NCBI RefSeq assembly: GCF_016772415.1
Contig: NZ_JAGSGD010000001.1
Span: 2,195,501 to 2,259,500 of the forward strand
DNA from: Phenylobacterium glaciei
GTDB taxonomy: Bacteria; Pseudomonadota; Alphaproteobacteria; Caulobacterales; Caulobacteraceae
Length of the DNA stretch: 64,000 bases
Direction of reading: 5' to 3'
Shown here: positions 41,619-51,577 of the stretch, in pieces
How positions within the stretch are numbered: the first letter of the stretch is position 1
Layout of the letters: each line of letters begins with the position of its first letter
Translations under genes and position numbers: made by a program
The notes under the pieces: model-generated
The model's input: the letters and a program-made list of their open reading frames with translations, nothing else
Database searches by the model: none
What the model was told of the DNA's origin: nothing

Positions 41619-42314
41619 TTAGTGGTATTTGCGGATCAGGCCGACGAGGCGGCCCTGAACCTGAACCTGGTCGGGGCCGAAGATGCGGGTCTCGTAAGCC
41701 GGGTTGGCGGCTTCCAGGGCGATGGAGGCGCCCTTCTTGCGCAGGCGCTTGAGGGTGGCTTCCTCGCCCATCACCAGGGCGACGACGATCTCGCCGGAGG
41801 TGGCGGTGTCGGTCTTGCGGATGACGACGTAATCGCCGTCCAGGATGCCGGCGTTGATCATGGAGTCGCCCTGGACCTCGAGGGCGTAGTGCTCGCCGGC
41901 GCCAAGCATGCTTTCGGGCACATGCATGCGGTCGCGTTCCTGCTGGATCGCCTCGATGGGCGTGCCGGCGGCGATCTTGCCGAGCACCGAGATTTCCCGG
42001 GTGTCGTTGGCGGCGGCCATGGGCTGCTGGCCGGCGCCGGCCTCGACGAGCTGCGGCTTGAACGGCGCGCGGCCCTTGGGCGGCGACGAGGTGGTGGCCT
42101 GCTGCGGCAGCTTCACCACTTCCAGGGCGCGCGCCCGATGCGGCAGACGTCGCAGGAAGCCGCGTTCCTCCAGCGCTGTGATCAGGCGGTGGATGCCGGA
42201 CTTGGACGCCAGGTCCAACGCCTCCTTCATCTCGTCGAAGGAGGGCGAGACGCCGCTCTCCTTGATCCGCTCATGAATGAACATAAGCAATTCGTGTTGT
42301 TTACGAGTGAGCAT
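41619..42314 (-). CDS. lexA: LexA repressor
   Basis: This 231-residue SOS repressor has an N-terminal winged helix (residues 1-68, [16 protein letters not shown]) and a linker rich in Ala, Pro and Gln. The self-cleavage site is Ala116-Gly117, with catalytic Ser151 (QGDSM) and Lys189. RecA filaments trigger autocleavage. A perfect GTTC-N7-GTTC box lies 45 bases upstream of the start. The sidA-like gene at 15.9 kb is a likely target. It lies directly downstream of trpC. Confidence 0.97.
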   Translation of the reverse strand: MLTRKQHELLMFIHERIKESGVSPSFDEMKEALDLASKSGIHRLITALEERGFLRRLPHRARALEVVKLPQQATTSSPPKGRAPFKPQLVEAGAGQQPMAAANDTREISVLGKIAAGTPIEAIQQERDRMHVPESMLGAGEHYALEVQGDSMINAGILDGDYVVIRKTDTATSGEIVVALVMGEEATLKRLRKKGASIALEAANPAYETRIFGPDQVQVQGRLVGLIRKYH

Positions 42315-42358
42315 TGGACGACGAGCCCTTGAAGAACAAAGCAGAAACCTTGCTCGAT

Positions 42359-42373
42359 GTTCTCTAGGCGTTC
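42359..42373. promoter_or_regulatory. LexA box in the lexA promoter
   Basis: GTTC-TCTAGGC-GTTC matches the alphaproteobacterial SOS operator exactly. On the minus strand it follows a TTGACA (42382-42387), so it overlaps the region between the -35 element and the start site. This is the expected autoregulatory site of lexA. Confidence 0.85.
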
Positions 42374-42381
42374 TTCGTTAA

Positions 42382-42387
42382 TGTCAA
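42382..42387 (-). promoter_or_regulatory. -35 element of the lexA promoter
   Basis: TTGACA on the minus strand is an exact consensus -35 hexamer, 68 bases before the lexA ATG. No clear -10 hexamer is seen at 16-18 bases (GAGAAC at 17), so the promoter assignment depends on the -35 element and the LexA box next to it. Confidence 0.45.
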
Positions 42388-42398
42388 GTTGACGCCAG

Positions 42399-43187
42399 TC
42401 AGGCCAGCAAAGCGCTCGCTGCGGCGGTCACGTCGGCCTGCCGCATCAGGCTTTCGCCCACCAGCATGGCCGAGGCGCCGGACCGCTCCAGCCGCGCCGC
42501 GTCGGCCGCGGTGAATATGCCGCTTTCCGTTACCAGCAAGGCATTTGCGGGCGCGAGCGCCGCCAGCCGTTCGGTGATGGCCAGGTCGATGCTGAAGCTG
42601 CGCAGGTCGCGGTTGTTCACGCCGACCAAGGTCGCGCCAAGGTGGCCGGCACGCGCCATCTCGGCCTCGTCGTGGACCTCCACCAGGGCGTCCATGCCGA
42701 ATCGGGCGGCCTCGGACATCAGGGCCCGCGCCACGGAATCATCGACCATCGCCATGATCACCAGGATGGCGTCGGCTCCCAGCGCCCGGGATTCGGCCAC
42801 CTGCCAGGGGTCCACCAGGAACTCCTTGCGCAGGCACGGCAGATCGCAGGCGTCGCGCGCGGCGGTCAGGAAGCTGTCGGCGCCCTGGAAGCTGGGGGTG
42901 TCGGTCAGGACCGAAAGGCAGACCGCGCCGCCGGCTTCGTAGGCCTTGGCCAGCGAGGGCGGATCGAAGTCCTCGCGGATCATGCCCTTGGACGGCGAGG
43001 CCTTCTTGATCTCGGCGATCAGGGCCAGGCGGCCTGGCGCATGGGCGCCTTCCAGGGCGGCGCGGAAGCCCCGCGGGGCGGAAGCCTGCGCAGCGGCCGC
43101 CTCGACCTGCGCCACGGTGCGCAGCGTCTTCCGCTCGGCCACTTCCTCACGCTTGTAAGCGGCGATCTTGTCGAGGATGTCGCTCAC
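42399..43187 (-). CDS. trpC: indole-3-glycerol phosphate synthase
   Basis: This 262-residue TIM-barrel enzyme closes the indole ring in tryptophan synthesis. Family segments [20 protein letters not shown] and LVGVNNRDL are intact. The start is GTG overlapping the trpD stop by four bases. The longer frame upstream is a shadow of trpD. No PRAI (trpF) domain is fused. Confidence 0.95.
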   Translation of the reverse strand: MSDILDKIAAYKREEVAERKTLRTVAQVEAAAAQASAPRGFRAALEGAHAPGRLALIAEIKKASPSKGMIREDFDPPSLAKAYEAGGAVCLSVLTDTPSFQGADSFLTAARDACDLPCLRKEFLVDPWQVAESRALGADAILVIMAMVDDSVARALMSEAARFGMDALVEVHDEAEMARAGHLGATLVGVNNRDLRSFSIDLAITERLAALAPANALLVTESGIFTAADAARLERSGASAMLVGESLMRQADVTAAASALLA

Positions 43188-44200
43188 GGCGCGCTCGTGA
43201 TGGCGGCCAGTTTCGTCAGGGCGGTCTTGGCCCGGCCGTCGTCGATCACCGCGCGGGCGAGATCGATGCCGTCGCGCAGGGTCTCCACCTGCTCCCCCAC
43301 CAGGAAGGCGGCGGCGGCGTTCAGCAGCACGATGTCGCGATAGGCGCCGGCCTGCCCGTCCAGCAGGGCGCGCAGAGCCACGGCGTTCTCGGCCGGTGTG
43401 CCGCCGGTGAGGTCGGCCAGGGCCGCGCGGGGCAGGCCCACGGCCTCGGGGGTGATGGTGAACATCCGCGCCTGGCCCTCGCGCCATTCGGCCACGACGG
43501 TCTCGCCCGTGGTGGTCATCTCGTCCAAGCCGCCGCCGTGCACGACCCAGGCGCGTTCGGAACCCAGGGCTCCCAGCACGCGGGCCAGGGGCTCGACCCA
43601 GCGCTCGGCGAAGACCCCCATCACCTGGCGCTTGGCGTTGGCGGGGTTGGTCAGCGGCCCCAGCAGGTTGAACACCGTGCGGAAGCCGAGCTCGGCCCGG
43701 ATCGGCGACACGTGGCGCATGGCGCCGTGGTGGGCCTGGGCGAACATGAAGCAGATGCCGGCCTCATCGAGCGCCTTCATCTGACGGTCCACAGGGGCGT
43801 TGATGTCCACACCGAGCTCGGCGAGCACGTCGGCGGTGCCCGACCGTGACGAGAGCGCCCGGTTGCCGTGCTTGGCCACCTTCAGCCCGCCGCCGGCCGC
43901 AACGAATCCCACGGCGGTGGAGATGTTGAGCGTGTGCAGGCCATCGCCGCCGGTGCCGCAGACGTCCATCACCTCATAGGGCGGGTCCAGGGTCACCGCG
44001 GCGCGCCGCATGGCCCTGGCGCAGGCGGTGATCTCGCCCACCGTCTCGCCGCGCAGGCGCATGGCGGTGATTGCGGCGGCGACCTGGGCGGGGGAGGGCT
44101 CGCCCCGCAGGCAGGCGGCGAAGAACTCGCCGGCGTCCTCGTCCGACAGGGTCTGGCCGTCGGCCAGCCGGCCCAGCAGCGGCTTGAAGGCGTCCGACAT
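43184..44200 (-). CDS. trpD: anthranilate phosphoribosyltransferase
   Basis: This 338-residue enzyme joins anthranilate to PRPP. The PRPP-binding motif [17 protein letters not shown] and [12 protein letters not shown] are typical. It overlaps trpC by four bases, and its ATG shares one base with the trpG stop, so trpG-D-C form one translationally coupled operon. Confidence 0.96.
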   Translation of the reverse strand: MSDAFKPLLGRLADGQTLSDEDAGEFFAACLRGEPSPAQVAAAITAMRLRGETVGEITACARAMRRAAVTLDPPYEVMDVCGTGGDGLHTLNISTAVGFVAAGGGLKVAKHGNRALSSRSGTADVLAELGVDINAPVDRQMKALDEAGICFMFAQAHHGAMRHVSPIRAELGFRTVFNLLGPLTNPANAKRQVMGVFAERWVEPLARVLGALGSERAWVVHGGGLDEMTTTGETVVAEWREGQARMFTITPEAVGLPRAALADLTGGTPAENAVALRALLDGQAGAYRDIVLLNAAAAFLVGEQVETLRDGIDLARAVIDDGRAKTALTKLAAITSAP

Positions 44201-44790
44201 CAGACCGGCACGTTTCGGGGCACGCCGGCCAGTTCAAGGAAATTGGCCAGCAGGTGGTGGCCACCCTCGGTGGCGATGGATTCCGGATGGAACTGCACGC
44301 CGTGGATCGGCCGGGTCTTGTGCTGGAATCCCATGACCTCGCCGTCCTCCGTCCAGGCGGTGACCTCCAGGACGTCCGGCATCGTATCCTTGGCCACCGA
44401 CAGGCTGTGATAGCGGGTGGCGGTGAAGTCCTGCGGCATGCCCGCGAACACACCCTTTCCGGTGTGGTGCATGAGGCTGGTCTTGCCATGCATTGTGGCC
44501 TTGGCGCGCACCACATCGCCGCCGAAGGCCTGGCCGATAGACTGGTGGCCCAGGCAGACGCCGAGGATCGGAAGGCCCTCGGGGGCCTTGGCGATCAGCT
44601 CCAGGCAGATACCCGCCTCGTTGGGGGTGCAGGGGCCAGGCGACAGCAGCACGCCGTCGGGCTTCAGGCCGAGCGCCTCTTCGACGCTGATGGCGTCGTT
44701 GCGATAGACGAGCGTTTCGGCCCCCAGCTCGTTCAGATAGTGGACGAGGTTGTAGGTGAAGCTGTCGTAGTTATCGATGACCAGGATCAT
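44200..44790 (-). CDS. trpG: anthranilate synthase glutamine amidotransferase subunit
   Basis: This 196-residue class I glutaminase supplies ammonia to TrpE. The nucleophile is Cys79 in GVCLGHQS, with the His-Glu pair in [10 protein letters not shown]. The ATG at 44790 starts [14 protein letters not shown]; the longer frame lacks support. trpE lies 290 bases upstream, with a small plus-strand gene in between, so trpG-D-C may have their own promoter. Confidence 0.96.
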   Translation of the reverse strand: MILVIDNYDSFTYNLVHYLNELGAETLVYRNDAISVEEALGLKPDGVLLSPGPCTPNEAGICLELIAKAPEGLPILGVCLGHQSIGQAFGGDVVRAKATMHGKTSLMHHTGKGVFAGMPQDFTATRYHSLSVAKDTMPDVLEVTAWTEDGEVMGFQHKTRPIHGVQFHPESIATEGGHHLLANFLELAGVPRNVPV

Positions 44791-44870
44791 GGCGTTCCAT
44801 CTAGGCTGTAGGCGCTGCTGCGCCAAGTGCACGCATTGCATGCGGTGCGCGTTGGGCGGACCCTGTGGTC

Positions 44871-45071
44871 ATGACGACCGCTGATTCCGTCCTCGACGCC
44901 GACCAGATCGCCCGCGCCCGGCTGTTGCTGATGACGCCCGTGGTGAAGGAATCCATGTGGCCCGTGCTTTGCGCCGCCGCCTTCGCGGCGTCGACCGCGC
45001 TCACGCTGGCCACCGCCATGATCCTTGCCCCGCCGGTCATCACCCAGCACATGGTGCAGAGCGAGCGTTAG
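44871..45071 (+). CDS. small hypothetical membrane protein
   Basis: This 66-residue frame lies on the plus strand between trpG and trpE. It has a polar, acidic N-terminus (residues 1-29), a hydrophobic segment (about 31-58) and a short charged end. The composition fits a single-pass inner-membrane protein. It has GGCGGA 11 bases before the ATG. It is not recognised. It could be spurious, since alternative frames on the minus strand are also open here. Confidence 0.5.
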   Translation: MTTADSVLDADQIARARLLLMTPVVKESMWPVLCAAAFAASTALTLATAMILAPPVITQHMVQSER

Positions 45072-45080
45072 CCCTCAGGC

Positions 45081-46613
45081 TCAGACGAACCGCCAGCTTT
45101 CCTCGGCCGCCCGGCGCACGGCGCGGGCCTTGTGCAGGGTCTCGTCGTACTCGGCGTCGGGATCGCTATCGACCACCACCCCGCCGCCGGCCTGGACATA
45201 GACTTGGCCGTCCTTGATGCAGGCGGTGCGCAGGACGATGCAGGTGTCGACGCTGCCGTCGGCGCCGAAATACCCGACCGCTCCCGCATAGGCGATGCCG
45301 CGCTTCTCGATCTCCAGTTCGTCGATGATCTGCATGGCCCGCACCTTGGGCGCGCCGGACAGGGTGCCGGCGGGCAGAGCGGCCATCAGCACGTCCACCG
45401 GATCCAGGCCCTCGGGCGCATCGCCCTCGACATTGGAGACCAGGTGCATGACCTGGGCGTAGCGTTCGACAAAGAAGCTGTCAGTCACCCGCACGCGCGG
45501 GGCGCGGCTGACCGGCTGGGCCTGGTTGGCGCCGTGGGCCTTCAGCATCGCCACCCGGCCGACATCGTTGCGGCCCAGGTCCAGGAGCATCAGGTGCTCG
45601 GCCCTCTCCTTGGGGTCGGCGCGCAGTTCGGCCTCCAGGCGCTGGTCTTCTTCCGGCGTCGCGCCGCGGGGGCGAGTGCCGGCGATGGGGCGGATGGTGA
45701 TCTTGCCGTCGCGCAGGCGAACCAGGATTTCCGGCGATGAACCCGCCAGCTGGAAGTCGCCGAAGTTCAGATAGAACAGGAAGGGCGAGGGGTTCATCCG
45801 CCGCAGCGAGCGGTAGAGGGCGAAGGGATCGCGGCTGAAGGGCGCGCGGAATCGGTGGCTGGGCACCACCTGGAAGATGTCGCCGGCGCGGATGTAGTCC
45901 TTGGCCTTGCCGACGATGGCTCGGTAGTCCTCACGGCTCACCGGGGTGGTGAAGGCGTCGGGCTCGGGCACGCCGTTCCCGGCCAGCGGCGGGGCGGGCT
46001 TGCGGAAGTCGGCCATCACGCCCTCCAGCCGCCCCCTGGCAGCGGCGAAGGCGCCCGCGGCGGTGTCGGCGTCGGGCCGGACGGTCGTCACCAGGATAAT
46101 CTCCTGGGCGATGGCGTCGAAGATCGCCACGATCGACGGGCGGATCATCAGGCCGTCGGGCAGGTCCAGCGGGTCGGGATTGATGTCCGGCAGCTTTTCC
46201 ACCAGCCGGATCATGTCGTAGCCGATGGCTCCGAACACCCCGGCCGACATCGGCGGCAGGCCCGCGGGCAGGTCGAGCCGGGAGGCCGCCACCAGGTCGC
46301 GCAGCGAATCCAGCGCGCCACCCCTCTGGGGTGTGAACTGGCCGGACTCGATGGCGGCGCCTTGCGCGATCTCGGCCACATCGCCCCGGCACTTCCAGAC
46401 CAGGTCCGGCTTCATGGCGATGACGGAGTAGCGACCCCTCCAGGCCCCGCCCTCGACGCTTTCGAACAGGAAGGCGTAGGGTCGGCCGTGAGCGATCTTC
46501 AGATAGGCCGAGACCGGGGTCTCAAGGTCGTCGATCAGACGCGTCCAGACGACCTGCGCCGCGCCTTGGGCATACTTCTGCTCAAAGTCCGCAAACGCAG
46601 GTTCGATCGTCAT
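45081..46613 (-). CDS. trpE: anthranilate synthase component I
   Basis: This 510-residue chorismate-using enzyme forms anthranilate with TrpG. The C-terminal chorismate-binding domain is clear in AGSSPEILVRL, PIAGTRPRGAT and LSGAPKVRAM. The N-terminus contains PVSAYLKI, the usual site of tryptophan feedback binding. The ATG overlaps the stop of the upstream PpiD-like gene by four bases, as in many alphaproteobacteria. Confidence 0.95.
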   Translation of the reverse strand: MTIEPAFADFEQKYAQGAAQVVWTRLIDDLETPVSAYLKIAHGRPYAFLFESVEGGAWRGRYSVIAMKPDLVWKCRGDVAEIAQGAAIESGQFTPQRGGALDSLRDLVAASRLDLPAGLPPMSAGVFGAIGYDMIRLVEKLPDINPDPLDLPDGLMIRPSIVAIFDAIAQEIILVTTVRPDADTAAGAFAAARGRLEGVMADFRKPAPPLAGNGVPEPDAFTTPVSREDYRAIVGKAKDYIRAGDIFQVVPSHRFRAPFSRDPFALYRSLRRMNPSPFLFYLNFGDFQLAGSSPEILVRLRDGKITIRPIAGTRPRGATPEEDQRLEAELRADPKERAEHLMLLDLGRNDVGRVAMLKAHGANQAQPVSRAPRVRVTDSFFVERYAQVMHLVSNVEGDAPEGLDPVDVLMAALPAGTLSGAPKVRAMQIIDELEIEKRGIAYAGAVGYFGADGSVDTCIVLRTACIKDGQVYVQAGGGVVVDSDPDAEYDETLHKARAVRRAAEESWRFV

Positions 46614-48541
46614 TTCGCCTTCTCCGTCTTGGACGTCTTGGCGTCCTTCTTGGGCTCGAGGGGCTCCAGGCCCAGCGCAGTCCGCGCGTTGTTGGGATAG
46701 GTCTTCACCTTCACCAGGGTGGCGGCGGCCTTCTGGGCGTCGGCCTGGATCTCGCGGAACGTCGCCTCGGTCATCTGCGGGCGGCTCTCCTCGGTGATGC
46801 GGGCGAGCGTCGGGCCGGAGGGCGCGCGGACGGCCTCCAGCTTGGCGACGATCAGGCCGAAGCTGGTGGCCTCTGCCGTGTAGACCTCGCCGGTCTTGAC
46901 CCCGAAGGCCTTGATCAGGGCGTCGCGGGACAGGACCTTGTTCTGGCCGGCGTTCTGGCGGTCGATGCCGGTGGCGTGGCCCACACGTCCGCCAACGCTG
47001 GCGGCCACGGCTTCCAGGCTCTCGCCCTTCTTCACGCGGGCGGCCAGTTCATCGGCCTTGGTCTGCAGGCGCTTGACCATCTCGCGCATCATCCAGACGC
47101 GGACCAGCTGCGGCTTCACCTCGGCGAGCGGCGGCATGGCCTTGGGAATGATCTTCTCAACGCGGACGGCGTAGAACTCGCCGTTGCCGGCTTCCTCGAC
47201 CTCGCTCTCGCCGCCCTGCGGCAGGCTGAAGGCGGTCTTGAGGAGCTTCGGATTGATGCCGGACACCGGCTGGCCCTGGGGACCCGCGCCCTGTTCGGAG
47301 ACAGGGCCGATGGGGAAGACCGGCACATTGGCCTTCTTCGCCGATTCCAGCAGGTTGGCGCCGCCGCCGTGGGCGTCGTCATAGGCCTGGCTCATCTCAT
47401 AGACTTTCTCGGCCGCAGCATCCTTGCGCAGCTCGGCTTCGAGTTGGGGCCTGATCTGCTCCAGGGTCACCGATTGGCCAGGGGTGATCTTGCTGACCCG
47501 GATCACCGCGAAGCCCAGGTCCCCCTTCACCGGCGCGATCTGGCCGGCGGGCAGGGTGAAGGCGGCCTGGCCCACCTTGGGGTCGGCGATGGCGGTGCGG
47601 GGCTTATCGGCATAGCTGATGGCGTCGACGCCCAGGGACTTGGCGATGGCGGCGGGGTCCTCGCCCTTGGCCAGGCGGGCGGCCACGGCCTGGGCGCTGG
47701 CGGCGTCCTTCACCGGGACCTGCACCAGGCTGCGGGTTTCGGGCTTGGACAGCGTGTCCTTGCGGAATTCGTAGCGCTTCTGCAGTTCGGCGGGGTCGAT
47801 GGGCAGGTTGGCGCTGATCATGGCGGGGCTGAAGTGCACCACGCTCAGGATGCGGAACTCCGGACGGGTCAGGGCCGCGGCGTTCTCCTTCATCAGCTGC
47901 AGCAGCTGGGCGTCGGTGGGCAGGGCCGGCGGCGCGACCGCGCGCGGATCGATGGTGAAATAGCCGACGTCGCGGCTCTCCAGCCCGTAGATGGCGCCCA
48001 GCGCGGTATAGGCGCGCGGCACCCGCAGACCGTTGGCCATGGCCGAGGCCAGATGGCTTTCGGCGACCTGGTCGCGCATGATCTTTTCGAACGAAGCCGG
48101 CGTCAGGCCGTTTTCGTTGAGGCGCGAGGCGTAGAGGGCCTTGTCGAAACGGCCAGAGACCTGATCGAAGAAGGCCGGAATCTTCTGCAGTTCGCGGGTG
48201 ATCAGGCTGTCGGACGGCTTGATGCCGATCTTCGACAGCATCTCGCCGAAGGCCTCGCGGGTGGCGACCTCGTTCAGGACTCGGGTGTCCAGGCCGTTGG
48301 CCGCGGCCATCTCGTTGGTGATGGGCTGGCCGACCTGCTGCTCGGCGCCTTTGCGGAAGTTGTCGAACTCCCGCTTGAACTCCGGCTCGGTGACCTTGCG
48401 CGATCCCGCCGTGACAACGGCGTTGGAAACCCCGCCCTTGAAGACGTCGTGGATCCCGAAGACAGCGAAGCTGACGATCAGCAGCCCGATCAGGACGGCG
48501 GCGACCCAGGATTTGGCGAAGGTGCGGACGGCGGCAAGCAT
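46610..48541 (-). CDS. ppiD: SurA/PpiD-type periplasmic peptidyl-prolyl isomerase
   Basis: This 643-residue foldase is anchored by one N-terminal segment (SWVAAVLIGLLIVSFAVFGI). The SurA_N-like helical region follows to about residue 240, and then a parvulin (PpiC-type) region at about 267-350. The C-terminus is Lys-rich. It probably helps secreted proteins fold near the SecYEG exit. The ATG at 48541 starts before the anchor; the longer frame adds an unlikely leader. It is coupled to trpE. Confidence 0.88.
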   Translation of the reverse strand: MLAAVRTFAKSWVAAVLIGLLIVSFAVFGIHDVFKGGVSNAVVTAGSRKVTEPEFKREFDNFRKGAEQQVGQPITNEMAAANGLDTRVLNEVATREAFGEMLSKIGIKPSDSLITRELQKIPAFFDQVSGRFDKALYASRLNENGLTPASFEKIMRDQVAESHLASAMANGLRVPRAYTALGAIYGLESRDVGYFTIDPRAVAPPALPTDAQLLQLMKENAAALTRPEFRILSVVHFSPAMISANLPIDPAELQKRYEFRKDTLSKPETRSLVQVPVKDAASAQAVAARLAKGEDPAAIAKSLGVDAISYADKPRTAIADPKVGQAAFTLPAGQIAPVKGDLGFAVIRVSKITPGQSVTLEQIRPQLEAELRKDAAAEKVYEMSQAYDDAHGGGANLLESAKKANVPVFPIGPVSEQGAGPQGQPVSGINPKLLKTAFSLPQGGESEVEEAGNGEFYAVRVEKIIPKAMPPLAEVKPQLVRVWMMREMVKRLQTKADELAARVKKGESLEAVAASVGGRVGHATGIDRQNAGQNKVLSRDALIKAFGVKTGEVYTAEATSFGLIVAKLEAVRAPSGPTLARITEESRPQMTEATFREIQADAQKAAATLVKVKTYPNNARTALGLEPLEPKKDAKTSKTEKAK

Positions 48542-48678
48542 ATGATCGGTCTTCCTGGCCCCGCGGGGCGAGCATCGGAACGGGCGGTATAGTGGAGGCC
48601 GCTTGGCCCCCGCAAGCGCGTGACAGAAATCACAAGGCGCCTTAGTCGCCAAAGGAACACGACAAAAGCGAGGCCTTG

Positions 48679-49422
48679 ATGACCGCCCCCACCCCCCTGA
48701 TCGCCGGAAACTGGAAGATGAACGGGGATTCCGCGTCCCTGGGCGAGGCGCTTGCCACCGCCGCGGGCCTGGGATCGACCAAGGCCCGCGTGGCGATCTG
48801 CCCCTCGGCGACCCTGGTCTCGCGCATGTCCGACGCCCTGAAGGCGACCAATGTCCAGGTCGGCGGCCAGGACTGCCGCGCCGAGCTCTCCGGCGCCTAT
48901 ACCGGCGACGTCGCCGCCGAGCAGCTGGCCGACGCCGGCGCGGAACTGGTGATCCTCGGCCACTCCGAGCGCCGCGCCGGCTACGGCGAGACCAACGCCC
49001 TGGTGGCCGCCAAGACCCAGGCGGCCCTGCGCGCGGGCCTCGAGCCCATCGTCTGCGTCGGCGAGACCCTGGACGAGCGCAAGGCCGGCAAAGCCCTGGA
49101 GATCGTCACGGGGCAGGTGAGGGGCTCTCTGCCCGCCGAGCTGGCCGGTCAGGCCTTCTCGGTGGCCTATGAGCCGGTCTGGGCCATCGGCACCGGCCTG
49201 ACCCCCTCGACCGAGGAGATCGTCGAGGTCCACCGCGCCATCCGCGCCACCCTGAACGAAATCTTCGGCGCGCACGGGGCCACCGTAGCCATCCTCTACG
49301 GCGGCTCGGTGAAGCCCGCCAACGCCGCCGAGATCCTCCACGCCGACGAGGTGGGCGGCGCCCTGGTGGGCGGCGCGTCCCTGAAGGCCGCCGATTTCCT
49401 GGGGATCATCGCGGCGGTCTAG
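48679..49422 (+). CDS. tpiA: triosephosphate isomerase
   Basis: This 247-residue TIM barrel interconverts DHAP and GAP. Catalytic Lys13 (GNWKMNG), His95 (ILGHSERR) and Glu165 (AYEPVWAIGTG) are all present. It is divergent from ppiD with a 137-base control region. It ends tail to tail with the phytase-like gene (four-base overlap) instead of leading directly into secG. Confidence 0.97.
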   Translation: MTAPTPLIAGNWKMNGDSASLGEALATAAGLGSTKARVAICPSATLVSRMSDALKATNVQVGGQDCRAELSGAYTGDVAAEQLADAGAELVILGHSERRAGYGETNALVAAKTQAALRAGLEPIVCVGETLDERKAGKALEIVTGQVRGSLPAELAGQAFSVAYEPVWAIGTGLTPSTEEIVEVHRAIRATLNEIFGAHGATVAILYGGSVKPANAAEILHADEVGGALVGGASLKAADFLGIIAAV

Positions 49423-50543
49423 AACAGTGCCTGGTCGAACCGCACCCGGAAGAACCTCGTCTCCACGCCCTCGATGCCGAAGTCGTTGTCGTTCACCAGC
49501 AGCAGGTCGCGGTCCGACAGCGCGATCATGCCCTCCAGGTCCGGCGCGATCTCGGGGGCGTCGTCGCTGGTGAAGATGAGGTGTTTCGCCAGAGGCCCGT
49601 TCCGCGCCAGGTCGACCGCGTAAATCTTGCTGGTGTGGGAGATGCGCTCGAGCACCAGCAACCGGCTGTCGCCGACGCACAGCAGTTCGCCGATCTTCAG
49701 AGCTCCAGGCCCCACCGGCCCCGCCGCGACGTCGCGCAGGAAGCTTTCGGGCGGATCGAAGGGATAGCTGTGCTCGGCCAGCAGGGCGCCGGTCGCCGCA
49801 TCCAGGGTCCAGATGCGGGTCGCGTCGGCGTCGTCGTTCTCGAAGGCGCTCTGGAACCCGGCATAGAGCCGTGTTTCGTCGGCCGACACCGCCAGGCCTT
49901 CGAAGCCGCGATTGAGTCGACGGCGTCCCGCCTGGGCCGGCAGGATGTCCTCCGCGCCGGGCGGCGCTAACCCCTTCGGCGTCCAGCGCCGTTCGACCAT
50001 TCCGTCTGCGCCCACCTTCATCAACGAAGGCCCATATTCCTCCGCCACCCAGAACGAGCCGTCGGACAGGGCCACGACGGCCTCGCTATCGGCGCCGTTG
50101 GGATCGGCGCCCAGGGGCAGACCCGCCAGGTCGAAGACCGGCTCCATCGCCGCAGCATCGCCGCCGGGCAGGGGCAGGCCGGTCACGGGAGATCCCGAGG
50201 CGGCGCGTAGGGGCAAGGTGCGCAGCCACTCGACCCGGCCGCCGGTGATCTGCAGTTCCGAAAGGCTCGGCCCGATCTGCGGCATCGGCAGGATCTTGGC
50301 GCCCGACACATCGCTCAGGTGACCCAGACCCTTCACGCCATAGACCTTGCGCGCCTGTTTGACCTTCAGATTGGGGCCACGGTCGCCGAGCGCCCACAGC
50401 CGTCCCGGCGGATCGCCCGGCCTGCGGGCCAAACCCGAGCCCAGGCCCAGGGTGGCGCGCAGCACGCGCCCCGGCAGCGCCACCTCGCCCAGCGAACGAT
50501 CCCGCCAGTCCAGCCGTTCAACCGTGAAACGCGGCGGCGCCAT
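49419..50543 (-). CDS. esterase-like/phytase-like domain protein
   Basis: This 374-residue protein fits the phytase-like (esterase-like activity of phytase) beta-propeller family. It has repeated blade segments with conserved acidic motifs such as DSEAVVALSDGSFWVAEEYG and RGFEGLAVSADETRLY. No signal peptide follows the chosen ATG (50543). The substrate is unknown and phytase activity should not be assumed. It may have been inserted between tpiA and secG. Confidence 0.78.
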   Translation of the reverse strand: MAPPRFTVERLDWRDRSLGEVALPGRVLRATLGLGSGLARRPGDPPGRLWALGDRGPNLKVKQARKVYGVKGLGHLSDVSGAKILPMPQIGPSLSELQITGGRVEWLRTLPLRAASGSPVTGLPLPGGDAAAMEPVFDLAGLPLGADPNGADSEAVVALSDGSFWVAEEYGPSLMKVGADGMVERRWTPKGLAPPGAEDILPAQAGRRRLNRGFEGLAVSADETRLYAGFQSAFENDDADATRIWTLDAATGALLAEHSYPFDPPESFLRDVAAGPVGPGALKIGELLCVGDSRLLVLERISHTSKIYAVDLARNGPLAKHLIFTSDDAPEIAPDLEGMIALSDRDLLLVNDNDFGIEGVETRFFRVRFDQALF

Positions 50544-50647
50544 GCAAATCCCTCTGTTGGGGCCTGTCGGATTCGATAGCTTGAACGAAGGACCCGCATC
50601 GCGACGATCCTCCGGATCGAAGCGCCTCGCCACAATGGAGTCCGTCC

Positions 50648-51577
50648 GTGACCGAAATGACCTCCTATCTCGGCTGGAAGATCGACTACGGCCAGCCCGT
50701 TGGCGAGCCCGCCTATCTCGCGCCCGGTTCGGTCCATTGGCGGGTCAACAAGAACCCTATCGCACTGGCGGTCGGCGGCGTGGCCGCCGTGCTGATGGAG
50801 TTCGCCGACGCCCGCATCCGGGCTGGGGTCTGGGATCATTCGACCTTCAAAGTCGATCCCATCGGCCGCTCCAGGCGAACCGGCGTGGCGGCCATGGTCG
50901 GGGTCTATGGACCCCAGAGCGCGGCGCGCCGTGTGATCCAAGGGGTCACCAACATGCACAGCCGGGTGGCCGGGACCACGCCGTCCGGCGAAGCCTACAA
51001 CGCCCTCGACGTCGAGCTGCTGGATTGGGTCAGCGCCACCGCCGGCTATGGCTTTCTCAACGCCTATGATCGCTTCGTCTCGCCCCTGACCGAGGCGGAG
51101 AAGACCAGGTTCTATGAGGAGGCGGGGCCGATCGCCCGGCTCTACGGGGTGCAATATTCGCCGAAATCCACCGCAGACTTCCTGGGCATGATGGAAAAGC
51201 TTGGCCCCCGCTTCGAGCCGCACCCCATCGTCACCGAGTTTCTGGCCATCATCCAGTCGGGCCATGCCGCGCCGGGGACGCCCAAGTTCCTGCATCGGGC
51301 GCTGGCGCGAGCCTCGGTGTCCCTGCTGCCACCCCTCGTGCGCCAGAAGCTGGCCCTGGGTCCCGAGTACGACCTCACGACCGTCGACAGCCTCGCCCTA
51401 AAAGCGGCCGGCAAGCTTGCCGACCGCATCCCGGTCCCGGGTTCCGCGCCCTGTGAGGCCAGCCTACGCCTCGGCCTGCCGGCGAATTTCCTCTACCTCA
51501 GCCAGGGCACCCAGGCCCGGATTCTGGCGGCGCGGGGGCCTGCCGCGCCCGTCGGGGCGCCGGAAGCCGCAGGCTAG
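50648..51577 (+). CDS. oxygenase MpaB family protein (DUF2236)
   Basis: This 309-residue protein matches the DUF2236/MpaB family. Key segments are RVNKNPIALAVGGVAAVLMEFADARI, here cited by position (residues about 32-57), and a central helical region with NMHSRVAGTTPSG. Members include the fungal oxygenase MpaB and latex-clearing-like heme proteins. The bacterial role is mostly unknown. The start is GTG with GGAG eight bases ahead; ATG 50657 is possible. It ends tail to tail with the VOC gene. Confidence 0.8.
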   Translation: MTEMTSYLGWKIDYGQPVGEPAYLAPGSVHWRVNKNPIALAVGGVAAVLMEFADARIRAGVWDHSTFKVDPIGRSRRTGVAAMVGVYGPQSAARRVIQGVTNMHSRVAGTTPSGEAYNALDVELLDWVSATAGYGFLNAYDRFVSPLTEAEKTRFYEEAGPIARLYGVQYSPKSTADFLGMMEKLGPRFEPHPIVTEFLAIIQSGHAAPGTPKFLHRALARASVSLLPPLVRQKLALGPEYDLTTVDSLALKAAGKLADRIPVPGSAPCEASLRLGLPANFLYLSQGTQARILAARGPAAPVGAPEAAG

